Shown: positions 1 to 6,750, counted from the first letter of the stretch. The stretch: 7,014 nucleotides of DNA from Treponema sp. (GCA_016293645.1 JAEDDW010000087.1:1-7014); one strand, 5' to 3'. Made by a program: numbers and translations. The notes: generated by a model from the letters alone, not told the origin.

Positions 1-1117
1 CATGAACTTCCTTTGCTCCACTTTCATAGAGGAAGTCTGTGGTTTCCCTAAGCTGTGTACCGCGGACAATTGAATCATCAATCAAAAGAATGCTCTTGTC
101 CTTGATGAGCTGCTGAACAGGAATCAGCTTCATGTGTGCAATGAGGTTTCTCTGGTTCTGGTTTGTAGGCATGAAGGAACGTGGCCAGGTTGGCGTGTAC
201 TTGATGAAAGGACGGCTGAACGGAACACCGCTTTCATTTGCATAGCCGACGGCATGTGCAGTTCCGCTGTCTGGAACACCAGCAACGCAGTCAGGTTTGA
301 TGTTGTTTTCCCTGTCGCGTCTTGCAAGGTATGCACCGCAGTTGTATCTCATCTGCTCAACGTTGACGCCTTCATAGCAGGCTGTAGGATATCCGTAGTA
401 AATCCAAAGGAATGTGCAGATCTTCATCTTGTCACCAGGCTTCTGGATCTGCTCTACCTTCTCAGGTGTGACAAACACGATTTCTCCAGGTCCAAGTTCC
501 TTATAGTCCTTGTAACCAAGGTTGATGTATGCATGGCTTTCAAAACTGAGACAGAATCCTTCTTCTTTCTGACCGATCACTAAAGGTGTGCGGCCAAGCT
601 TGTCGCGTGCTCCATAGATTCCGTCTTTGGTCATGACCATCAAAGTAATGGAACCCTTGATTTTTTCCTGGACGTTTTTGATTCCGTCTGCAATGGTATT
701 TTTCTGGTTGATGAGGGCAACAATAAGTTCAGTCTGGTTGATCTCGCCGCCGGACATCTCAAGAAAGTGTGTCTTTGATGCATCAAGAATATCCTGGACA
801 AGCTCATCCTTGTTTGTCACGATTCCGACCGTAGTGATCGCAAAGCTGCCAAGATGGCTGTGGACAAGCAAAGGCTGGGCTTCGTAGTCGGAAATGCATC
901 CGATGCCAAGATGACCGTGCATATCGTTGATGTCGCTGTCGAATTTTGTTCTGAAAGGAGAATTGGATATGTTGTGGATCGAACGTTCAAAAGTTCCGTA
1001 TTCATTAAGAACAGCAAGACCTCCCCTGCGTGTACCAAGATGTGAATGATAATCTACACCAAAGAAAAGATCCAAAGAAACATCGCTTTTAGAAGCAACA
1101 CCAAAAATTCCGCCCAT
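1..1117 (-). CDS. PurF-like amidophosphoribosyltransferase homologue with degenerate glutaminase site (3' end outside window)
   Basis: I translated 372 codons from the ATG at 1117 to the window edge; about 100 or more C-terminal residues are missing compared with PurF (usually 450-500 aa). The order is that of PurF: an N-terminal Ntn-hydrolase glutaminase fold (about residues 1-230) and a type I phosphoribosyltransferase fold. The PRPP loop is intact (ILLIDDSIVRGT, DDSIVRGT at 347-354), as are the upstream GVPDSG (280-285) and the RSFMPTNQNQR segment, the counterpart of PurF's TFIQPTQ region. The protein begins MGGIFGV where PurF has MCGI/FGI, so the catalytic Cys is Gly. The HVRYST segment reads HLGIGC (69-74), the HNG oxyanion loop reads TVG (96-98), and the DTE segment reads QTE (128-130). 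Glutamine-dependent PRA synthesis is therefore unlikely. Ammonia-dependent activity or a regulatory or other PRPP-linked role is inference. From memory, related MGGFFG-type paralogues occur in other anaerobes, so purF is not assigned. No strong Shine-Dalgarno is seen. Confidence 0.88.
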   Translation of the reverse strand, partial: MGGIFGVASKSDVSLDLFFGVDYHSHLGTRRGGLAVLNEYGTFERSIHNISNSPFRTKFDSDINDMHGHLGIGCISDYEAQPLLVHSHLGSFAITTVGIVTNKDELVQDILDASKTHFLEMSGGEINQTELIVALINQKNTIADGIKNVQEKIKGSITLMVMTKDGIYGARDKLGRTPLVIGQKEEGFCLSFESHAYINLGYKDYKELGPGEIVFVTPEKVEQIQKPGDKMKICTFLWIYYGYPTACYEGVNVEQMRYNCGAYLARRDRENNIKPDCVAGVPDSGTAHAVGYANESGVPFSRPFIKYTPTWPRSFMPTNQNQRNLIAHMKLIPVQQLIKDKSILLIDDSIVRGTQLRETTDFLYESGAKEVH

Positions 1118-1151
1118 AGGTAACCCCGCTATATTGAAATGGATAATTGAA

Positions 1152-1169
1152 AATGGGTAACAGCCCATT
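1152..1169 (-). other. Small hairpin in the leader of the PurF-like gene
   Basis: AATGGG (1152-1157) and CCCATT (1164-1169) form a perfect 6-bp stem with a 6-nt loop. It sits about 35 nt upstream of the PurF-like start codon, inside the predicted leader. There is no U-tract, so it is not an intrinsic terminator. A role in translation or mRNA stability is possible but unproven. Confidence 0.3.
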
Positions 1170-1187
1170 CCACCTTCAATGCCCGAA

Positions 1188-1216
1188 ATACTATCAGAAT
1201 CCCCCTGTTTTTTCAA
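1188..1216 (-). promoter_or_regulatory. Candidate sigma70-type promoter of the PurF-like gene
   Basis: On the minus strand TTGAAA (1216-1211) is followed by a 17-bp spacer and TAGTAT (1193-1188). These match the -35 at 5 of 6 and the -10 at 4 of 6 positions. Transcription would start near 1181, giving a leader of about 65 nt. The -35 lies inside the 1212-1227 palindrome. Confidence 0.5.
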
Positions 1217-1227
1217 TTATAATTGAA
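1212..1227 (+). promoter_or_regulatory. 16-bp perfect palindrome in the divergent promoter region, possible operator
   Basis: TTCAATTATAATTGAA is its own reverse complement. It overlaps the -35 of the PurF-like promoter and contains a perfect TATAAT (1218-1223) for the plus strand, 34 bp upstream of the sensor gene start. No good -35 is seen 16-18 bp before that TATAAT. The half-site ATAATTGAA recurs at 1143-1151, in the PurF-like leader. A repressor or activator site acting on both divergent genes is a reasonable inference, but such an AT-rich palindrome could also arise by chance. Confidence 0.4.
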
Positions 1228-1256
1228 TTCTGCCAGTTTCGCATTAAACTTTAACC

Positions 1257-3392
1257 ATGGAATTTCATTCTAACCGACATGCGAAAAACATTTGTTCCGT
1301 CCTGAACAAACTGAACACCACAGTTCTCATTGCAAGCCTTCTGATGAGTGCCATCGCATGCCTGGTCTTCATATATTTCTCAGCAGTTTCCATAATGACC
1401 CACAATCTGGAAAACCAGTCTGAAACAGCGGCGAAACAGATAGAATGGATTGTTAAAACCTATAAAACCATAGCCCAGGGAATCGGTTCAATTCCGGAAC
1501 TTGCCACAAACAGGACTTCCACTGTCGCAAAGGGACTCATTCTCGCAAACAAATCCAATGAATATAAACTTGTACGCTGCACCATCATCAAAACCGACGG
1601 TTACTCGGACATGGACACCATCTACCATGGCGACAGAGACTGTTTCAAGACAGCTTTAAATGGTAAAGTAATGATAAGCGATCCAATCGTTTCAAAGACA
1701 GACAGAAAAATCGCACTCGTCATAGGTTCGCCTATATGGAGAAACGGAATCTACAACGGTACCGTAGAATCCGTGCTCATGTGTTACATAAATCCAGACA
1801 TTCTCACAGACAATATCAAAAACCTGAATGTTTCCAAAAACAGCAACGTGTACATCATTGGAAAGGAAGGAAAAACCATAGCCAGCCTCGACCAGGAGCT
1901 GATCCTCAATGGTCACAGCAACATAAAACTTGCGGAAACAGACAGAAAATACAGAAAACTTTCTGAGTTTGAACAGGATTCCCTTGACGGCAAAAGAAAG
2001 ATCAGCCATATTTTCCGGGGCGGAATCCTGCACTGCTACAGCAGCTGTCTCATTGAAGGAACTCCGGGATGGGCGATAATAATCGATTCACCGGTAACGG
2101 ACTATCTTGGAATCTTCTGGATTGCATTTGCCTTCATTTTCACCATGTCCGTCATAATCATCTTCATTTCCAGATATTTCATCCGCCGCCATTCAAAATA
2201 CATTTCCGGACCTGTTGAAAGCATGGCAAGCAGGCTCAGGCAGGCGGCAGTCGGAGACTTCAAGAGCGAAATTGACTACGACGATTCCCTTGAGGAAATA
2301 AAGATAATAGCAGATGCGACGCAGATCCTCATCAGCAGAATGGACGCTGTCCTAAACGGAATCAGTTCCGCCTCTGCCCACTCCGGCATCACTGAATTCA
2401 TCGATTTCACCGACTACAATCCGGTAATTGATAACTACGAAAAGACAATGAAGGTCCACCTGAGCCTTTTTGACGCTGACATGAACAAAATCATGGGTTC
2501 AATAAATGACAAATCCAGCACCACTTATTCATCAATCATAATGGTGAACGGAAAAGCAATCGGAAAGTACGTCATTTCTCCATCTGACGACTGCATCATG
2601 GCAAACAGCTCTCTACAGATTCTGGTAGACAACCTTTCCATGCTCATCGGTCGTATAATTGAAAACACCATAAGCCGTGAGATCAGATACAAGGCATGGC
2701 AGAAAAATGAACTCATAAACAACGAAAAGCTTTTCAAGGATTCCCTGGAAATGTCTAAGAGAGTCCTCGAATGGACTTCTGAAATCAAAACCATCGGGCA
2801 GAACAGCGGAATCTACGAGATAAAAAATGCCGCCGCGGAATTTGAAAGAGAAGCTGTCCAGTTCAACTCCAATATCCAGGGAAACTATGAATTCTCCAAT
2901 TTTACAAACTTTAATTTTGCGCTTAATGAAAAAGATTACCAGCACCAATACCTCATCGAGAACATTGAGATCAGGGCTGGCCGTGAAGTACATAAAAAAG
3001 ACAACATAACAATCAGTTCAAGAGAAAAACCGGAAGAAACACTTTTTGGTGACCACGAAGCCATTGAGAAAGTCGTCATACGCATCCTTTTGTACCTTGA
3101 AAAGAAAAATCCGGGATCCTGCATAACAGTCCTGTCATCGGTAAACAAGGAAACCTTTGGAAATACGCTCAATTTCAAGTTCCTGGTTGAAAACTGCAGT
3201 CTCACGCAGAATGACATTGAAAAAATTAGAAATATGTCAATCAGAAATAGCCACCAGAGAAATACCGTGGAGCCTGACGAACTGAAGCTGCTTGCCGCAT
3301 ACAATCTTCTTTGGCTCATGAACGGCTCCATCAGGACGATTTCTACAACAGAAGACAGTCTTGAACTCATGATGGTGATACCACAGCTTTAA
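1257..3392 (+). CDS. Membrane sensor with Cache-like domain, HAMP-like linker and degenerate histidine-kinase ATPase domain
   Basis: 711 aa. TM helix 1 is about residues 21-44, the extracytoplasmic part about 45-283, and TM helix 2 about 284-306. The outer part has Cache features: DRDCFKTALNGK then ISDPIVSK (126-147), a GSPIWRNG strand-turn, and VYIIGKEGKTIAS (198-210). A HAMP-like amphipathic linker follows (about 307-365). Residues 380-470 resemble a GAF or PocR-type sensory domain (LSLFDADMNKIMGS, then a strand ending NGKAIGKYVI), weakly supported. Residues 565-711 have the layout of a histidine-kinase HATPase_c domain: GDHEAIEKVVIRILLYL in place of the N box, and ELKLLAAYNLLWLMNGSI matching the last helix before the terminal strands. 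The N-box Asn, the DxGxG loop and the GxGLG lid are all absent, and no phosphoacceptor His motif precedes it. I infer a pseudokinase-type sensor that signals by contact. The start fits TM1 placement, but no Shine-Dalgarno precedes it. Confidence 0.85.
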   Translation: MEFHSNRHAKNICSVLNKLNTTVLIASLLMSAIACLVFIYFSAVSIMTHNLENQSETAAKQIEWIVKTYKTIAQGIGSIPELATNRTSTVAKGLILANKSNEYKLVRCTIIKTDGYSDMDTIYHGDRDCFKTALNGKVMISDPIVSKTDRKIALVIGSPIWRNGIYNGTVESVLMCYINPDILTDNIKNLNVSKNSNVYIIGKEGKTIASLDQELILNGHSNIKLAETDRKYRKLSEFEQDSLDGKRKISHIFRGGILHCYSSCLIEGTPGWAIIIDSPVTDYLGIFWIAFAFIFTMSVIIIFISRYFIRRHSKYISGPVESMASRLRQAAVGDFKSEIDYDDSLEEIKIIADATQILISRMDAVLNGISSASAHSGITEFIDFTDYNPVIDNYEKTMKVHLSLFDADMNKIMGSINDKSSTTYSSIIMVNGKAIGKYVISPSDDCIMANSSLQILVDNLSMLIGRIIENTISREIRYKAWQKNELINNEKLFKDSLEMSKRVLEWTSEIKTIGQNSGIYEIKNAAAEFEREAVQFNSNIQGNYEFSNFTNFNFALNEKDYQHQYLIENIEIRAGREVHKKDNITISSREKPEETLFGDHEAIEKVVIRILLYLEKKNPGSCITVLSSVNKETFGNTLNFKFLVENCSLTQNDIEKIRNMSIRNSHQRNTVEPDELKLLAAYNLLWLMNGSIRTISTTEDSLELMMVIPQL

Positions 3393-3417
3393 TAAAACGG
3401 ACGGAACGAAAAGAATA

Positions 3418-5121
3418 ATGGCAGAATTTGATACAGTAAAATTTCTAGATACATTGTTAGGCACAATAACCACTATCAGTAAATCCATGGTCATAGATAT
3501 GGGATCCTCGACTCCTCCCGTAGCGGAACTTTGCAGTACTGTAAGAGCTGCGCGACTTGAAGTGAAAAAGGACATCTTGGATGAAAACAGCCATGGAAAA
3601 TATGGAGAAACAAATCCGTTATGCTTCACAAATGAAAACTATGATCCAGAAAATTTCTACGTAGTTCAACATATCGGAACTGAATTTGTTTTCGCGGACT
3701 ACTATTTCTACCAGTATAAAGGAGACACACCTTTTACCGAGGAAGAAAAGAAAGCGATGACTTTCATTGCCCATCTCATCTATTATGTTGCAAGCAGTTC
3801 CATATTGAACCGCCACATGAAATTTGCAAGAGATCATGAAATGCGATTCAAAAACATCTATAATGCGGTTTTTTTCCATATAACGGTCTCAAAGCTCATA
3901 GCCCAGGACAGAATTGATGATTACTCTGTCATATTGTTCAACATCCACGGATTCAGCCAGATCAACAAGAAAATTGGAGATAAAGCCGGAACAGAACTTA
4001 TCGAGCGATATCACAACGGAATCATAAGCATTCTTGGAGAAGACCAGGATCCTGATAAAAACGGTTTTTTGAGTTCCTTTGGAGGAGATACAGGTGCCAT
4101 AATTTTCAAAAAACATTTGAAGGATGAACTGCTGGCGTATCTTAGTTCCGTGGAATTCAGCATCATCACAGACAAAGGCAACGAAGAAATCCTCGTACTT
4201 TACTCACACTGCGGACTCAACACAGATCTTGAAGGATATGATTCGCCTAGAAAGATCCTTGATTCCGTTTCCCTTCCTCTGAACATCGCAAGAAAAACAC
4301 CGGGCGTGAAATGCATCGAATACGACGAAACTTTCAAAAAGAAATTCGAGATGCAGCAGAAGGTCGAGTCATGGTACAAGGATGCCCTCAGAGACGAAGA
4401 ATTCCTTGTATACTATCAGCCAAAGGTTGAACTCAAGCAGTATAAGCTTTTCGGGGCAGAAGCACTTGTAAGATGGGTACATAAGGAAATCATGGTTTAT
4501 CCTGACCAGTTCATTCCAGTTCTTGAGAACAACCTTTCAATCAAATATCTTGACCTTTACATGCTGAACCATGTTTGCGCCGACATCAAGAGATGGATCG
4601 CTGAAGGCAAGGAAGTTCCGCAGGTTTCAGTAAACCTTTCCAGGGCTACGCTGAACATGAACAATCTTGTTGACATCATAACGACAACAATAGACAAATA
4701 CGGAATTCCAAGAAGACTCATCCAGATTGAACTTACGGAATCAGCATCAGATGCCGCAAATGAAGAACTGAGACCTTTGGTTGAAGGTCTGAACCGTGAG
4801 GGAATCAGTACTGCAGTCGATGATTTTGGAACCGGATTCTCTTCACTCTCCCTCATCAAGGAACTTCCATGGGATGTGATCAAGATCGACAAATCACTGC
4901 TTAAAGGCGCACAGAAAGACGGCAGCCGGGACCAGCTTATGTTCAAAGCCATCATCGCCATGGCAAATACACTTGGTCTTGAATGCATTGTTGAAGGCGT
5001 CGAGACAAAGGAAGATGTAAGGATTCTCAAGGAAAGCGGATGCTTCATGGCTCAGGGATATTACTTCAGCAAGCCAAAGTCAAAGGAAGAATTCGAAAGC
5101 ATCCTTGCAAAAACGGAATAG
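3418..5121 (+). CDS. c-di-GMP phosphodiesterase: GAF-like region, degenerate GGDEF, intact EAL domain
   Basis: 567 aa, cytoplasmic (no signal or TM segment), 25 bp after the sensor gene and probably cotranscribed with it. Residues 1-155 are GAF-like by pattern only, ending in a helix that leads into a GGDEF fold (about 165-300). There the signature is FGGDTG (G222 G223 D224 T225), and the metal-binding DxDxFK stretch reads NIHGFS, so cyclase activity should be lost. GTP binding as an allosteric input is possible. The EAL domain (about 315-560) keeps the expected catalytic set: E348 in EALVRW, N406 in VNLS, E438 in ELTES, D468 and D469 in DDFGTGFSS, K489 in KID, E526 in EGVET, and Q546 in QGYYFSKP. 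Known EAL enzymes hydrolyse c-di-GMP to pGpG with Mg or Mn. The likely role is lowering c-di-GMP in response to the adjacent sensor. Only a weak purine-rich stretch lies before the ATG. Confidence 0.92.
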   Translation: MAEFDTVKFLDTLLGTITTISKSMVIDMGSSTPPVAELCSTVRAARLEVKKDILDENSHGKYGETNPLCFTNENYDPENFYVVQHIGTEFVFADYYFYQYKGDTPFTEEEKKAMTFIAHLIYYVASSSILNRHMKFARDHEMRFKNIYNAVFFHITVSKLIAQDRIDDYSVILFNIHGFSQINKKIGDKAGTELIERYHNGIISILGEDQDPDKNGFLSSFGGDTGAIIFKKHLKDELLAYLSSVEFSIITDKGNEEILVLYSHCGLNTDLEGYDSPRKILDSVSLPLNIARKTPGVKCIEYDETFKKKFEMQQKVESWYKDALRDEEFLVYYQPKVELKQYKLFGAEALVRWVHKEIMVYPDQFIPVLENNLSIKYLDLYMLNHVCADIKRWIAEGKEVPQVSVNLSRATLNMNNLVDIITTTIDKYGIPRRLIQIELTESASDAANEELRPLVEGLNREGISTAVDDFGTGFSSLSLIKELPWDVIKIDKSLLKGAQKDGSRDQLMFKAIIAMANTLGLECIVEGVETKEDVRILKESGCFMAQGYYFSKPKSKEEFESILAKTE

Positions 5122-5123
5122 GC

Positions 5124-5170
5124 AAAAAAAATGCATCGTGCAAGCGGAATCGTTCCGTCTGCATGATGCA
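5124..5170 (-). terminator. Intrinsic terminator for the minus-strand cellulase transcript
   Basis: 5132-5149 pairs with 5153-5170 in an 18-bp stem (two G-U wobbles, one A-C mismatch) around a TCG loop. On the minus strand it is followed directly by eight U (5131-5124), the classic intrinsic form. On the plus strand the hairpin is followed by A residues, so it should not terminate the EAL operon by the U-tract mechanism. It lies about 150 bp past the cellulase stop, beyond the REP-like pair. Confidence 0.7.
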
Positions 5171-5213
5171 AAAAACTCCCGGTCAGTCGTGGATGCCGGC
5201 CCATAAGTAATTT

Positions 5214-5289
5214 CAGGGTGGTTGAGCGTAGTCGAAATCACCATATACAAAATGTCATTGGTCATTTCGAAATTGCTCAATGCCCCCTG
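5214..5289. repeat. Inverted pair of REP-like elements (REPIN-like)
   Basis: The plus-strand copy is 5217-5242: arms GGTGGTT and AATCACC around core GAGCGTAGTCGA. The minus-strand copy is 5282-5263: arms CATT and AATG around a decayed core GAGCAATTTCGA. The halves face each other across about 20 bp and are similar over roughly 30 nt (CAGGGTGG-TTGAGC at 5214 against CAGGGGGCATTGAGC read from 5289), so the region could fold as one long hairpin. It lies in the 3' untranslated region of the cellulase mRNA. Confidence 0.65.
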
Positions 5290-5319
5290 CATAAATACTT
5301 ATTGGACAGCCCCCTTTGT

Positions 5320-6345
5320 TTACTTATCAAGTTCATTCCTGAGGATCTTTCTCAGGAACTTGCCGTCAGGACTCAAATCCTTGTCAGTCCATCCGCCTTT
5401 GGCATCCTTGTCCTTTCCAAAAGCAAGAATTCCAGAATCCTCACCCTTGTTGTTCACAGCCCAGTTTGTCCAGGAAATATTGTTCTTTTCAAGAAAATTG
5501 AGCCATTCCTTTGTTTCCTTCTCAAATACACCGCCGTCTCCAGATTCCTTTGTCGTGCCCCATTCAGTGCAGAAAAGAGCAGCTCCGTTTTTCAAAGCTG
5601 TCTTGACAAGCTTTCTATTGGCCTTTCCGTGGCTGCCTGCATAGAAATGGAGCGTATACATGATGTTGTCTCCCTTGATCTGATTCTTGGAAGCAAGGTC
5701 AACTCTCTGGCTCCATCTTGGAGTTCCGACGATGATGATGTTGTCAGGATCGTTTGCCCTGATCACCTTTACGATTTCCTCTGCATAAGGCTTGATGTTA
5801 CCTTCCCATGTCACCTTGTCACCATTCGGCTCGTTACAGATTTCCCAAAGGACATTAGGATATGAACCGTATTTCTTTGACATTTCATCAAAAAATTCCT
5901 TTGACTGTTCAAGATGAACCATCGGATCACCATTTCCAAGAACATGCCAGTCAACGATGACATAGACACCAAGTTTGATCGCTGCTTCTACAGAATCAAT
6001 TACCTTAGTCTTGATGGCCTTTGAATTAAGATATCCGCCTTCAGTAAGATACATTGCACTGCGCCAGATCTGGCTGTTCCAGTCATCACGGAGCCATCCG
6101 ATGACATTTTCGTTGGCGTATTTTCCGTACCACTGAAGTCCATGAGAGCTCATTCCTCTAAGCTGAACAGGTTTTCCTTCCGCATTGCACAGATCAGTTC
6201 CGATTACCTGAAGCTGACCATAACGCTCAACAACAGTTTTTCCGTTCTCTACAGCCTGCCTTGTGTCATCCTTATATTTCGATGAACATGATACAAAAAC
6301 AGACGATGCTGCAATGATTAGTGCCGCGAATTTTACAAGTTTCAT
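5320..6345 (-). CDS. GH5 family endo-beta-1,4-glucanase (cellulase), lipoprotein
   Basis: 341 aa from the ATG at 6345. This start is preferred over the in-frame TTG at 6357 because GGAG (6355-6352) lies 6 nt before the ATG and the TTG overlaps that site. The N-terminus is a lipoprotein signal: MKLVKF, a hydrophobic run, and FVSC with Cys20 as the lipidation site, so the enzyme should be anchored at the cell envelope. The catalytic TIM barrel fills the rest, with no binding module. The GH5 set is complete: R63 and H68 in LRGMSSHGLQW, DWH (132-134), acid/base E172 in ICNEPNG, H233 and Y235 in LHFYAG, nucleophile E261 in CTEWG, and W292 in SWTNW. The HGLQWYG, VGTPRWSQ and LSPDGKFLR stretches resemble subfamily GH5_2 cellulases, assigned from memory. 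The predicted reaction is internal cleavage of beta-1,4-glucan. The gene is monocistronic and convergent with the EAL operon. Confidence 0.93.
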   Translation of the reverse strand: MKLVKFAALIIAASSVFVSCSSKYKDDTRQAVENGKTVVERYGQLQVIGTDLCNAEGKPVQLRGMSSHGLQWYGKYANENVIGWLRDDWNSQIWRSAMYLTEGGYLNSKAIKTKVIDSVEAAIKLGVYVIVDWHVLGNGDPMVHLEQSKEFFDEMSKKYGSYPNVLWEICNEPNGDKVTWEGNIKPYAEEIVKVIRANDPDNIIIVGTPRWSQRVDLASKNQIKGDNIMYTLHFYAGSHGKANRKLVKTALKNGAALFCTEWGTTKESGDGGVFEKETKEWLNFLEKNNISWTNWAVNNKGEDSGILAFGKDKDAKGGWTDKDLSPDGKFLRKILRNELDK

Positions 6346-6351
6346 AAATTG

Positions 6352-6355
6352 CTCC
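6352..6355 (-). promoter_or_regulatory. Ribosome binding site that fixes the cellulase start
   Basis: GGAG on the minus strand, 6 nt before the ATG at 6345. The longer reading from TTG at 6357 would place this site inside the coding region and leave no equivalent site upstream. Confidence 0.75.
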
Positions 6356-6422
6356 AAAAAAATATCCTAAGAATCAAGGTTTTCTAAAGAAAAACAGTCT
6401 AGAGAAAGCCCATAACTTTATA

Positions 6423-6451
6423 ATTATCCACCATAATCACAAGGAAAGCAA
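6423..6451 (-). promoter_or_regulatory. Candidate cellulase promoter
   Basis: On the minus strand TTGCTT (6451-6446), a 17-bp spacer and GATAAT (6428-6423; 5 of 6 to TATAAT). A nine-base T run on the plus strand (6454-6462) gives an A-tract just upstream of the -35, as in UP elements. The leader would be about 70 nt. The -35 is weak, so activation or another site is possible. Confidence 0.35.
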
Positions 6452-6525
6452 TGTTTTTTTTTCACAAATTGAACTGAAAACCAGGCTATAAATTCAGAAT
6501 TATTCATTTTTTTTTAGATATTCTA

Positions 6526-6554
6526 TTGACAAAAATTATCAGATTCTATATTAT
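6526..6554 (+). promoter_or_regulatory. Promoter of tRNA-Gly
   Basis: Perfect TTGACA (6526-6531), 17-bp spacer, TATTAT (6549-6554; 5 of 6). A run of nine T at 6507-6515 sits upstream as a possible UP element. The start would be near 6561, leaving a 35-nt leader. That leader contains a small hairpin, ACTTT/AAAGT (6580-6592), directly before the mature 5' end. Confidence 0.8.
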
Positions 6555-6596
6555 CTTAATCATCAACAGCGCAGCAGCGACTTTGATAAAGTATCT

Positions 6597-6669
6597 GCGG
6601 TAGTCGTATAATGGCTTATTACCCCAGCCTTCCAAGCTGGAGACGAGGGTTCGATTCCCTTCTACCGCT
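6597..6669 (+). tRNA. tRNA-Gly (anticodon UCC, reads GGA/GGG)
   Basis: The cloverleaf can be drawn in full. Acceptor GCGGTAG (6597-6603) pairs with CTACCGC (6662-6668), with discriminator T6669 as is usual for bacterial glycine tRNAs. The anticodon stem is CCAGC/GCTGG with loop CTTCCAA, so the anticodon is TCC (6631-6633). The T-arm is GAGGG, TTCGATT, CCCTT, with one G-U pair. The D-arm has a short GTA/TAC stem and a GG in the loop. The 3' CCA is not encoded, so it must be added by tRNA nucleotidyltransferase. It is a single-gene transcription unit with its own promoter and terminator. Confidence 0.95.
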
Positions 6670-6670
6670 T

Positions 6671-6707
6671 AAAAACCTTAGCAGTTTTGCTAAGGTTTTT
6701 CTTTTTT
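6671..6707 (+). terminator. Intrinsic terminator of tRNA-Gly
   Basis: AAAAACCTTAGCA (6671-6683) and TGCTAAGGTTTTT (6688-6700) form a perfect 13-bp stem with loop GTTT, followed by CTTTTTT. It starts one base after the mature tRNA end. The A-rich 5' arm makes it potentially usable from the other strand as well. Confidence 0.9.
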
Positions 6708-6736
6708 AAACTCTCTTGATTATATTGCTTGATGCT

Positions 6737-6750
6737 GGGAATCGAACCCT
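6737..6750 (-). pseudogene. Inverted tRNA T-arm-like fragment
   Basis: On the minus strand AGGGTTCGATTCCC is identical over 14 nt to the T-arm of tRNA-Gly at 6646-6659. The flanks do not continue as a tRNA: no matching acceptor strand, no anticodon arm and no CCA are seen. It may be a remnant of a tRNA gene or of an integration event. Confidence 0.4.

Noticed and set aside
134..583. 149-codon plus-strand open frame, and a second at 627-887
   Set aside because: Both are antisense to the clearly recognisable PurF-like gene, and their products resemble nothing.
3418..5121. Bifunctional diguanylate cyclase and phosphodiesterase
   Set aside because: The GGDEF signature and its metal ligands are both lost, so only the phosphodiesterase function is supported.
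5132..5170. Terminator for the plus-strand EAL operon
   Set aside because: The hairpin is followed by A residues on that strand; the U-tract is only on the minus strand.
5218..5865. 215-codon plus-strand open frame
   Set aside because: It starts in the REP-like pair and runs antisense through the conserved GH5 catalytic domain.
6346..6596. c-di-GMP riboswitch upstream of the cellulase or tRNA
   Set aside because: I looked for the conserved GEMM features because of the neighbouring EAL gene and saw none in either direction.
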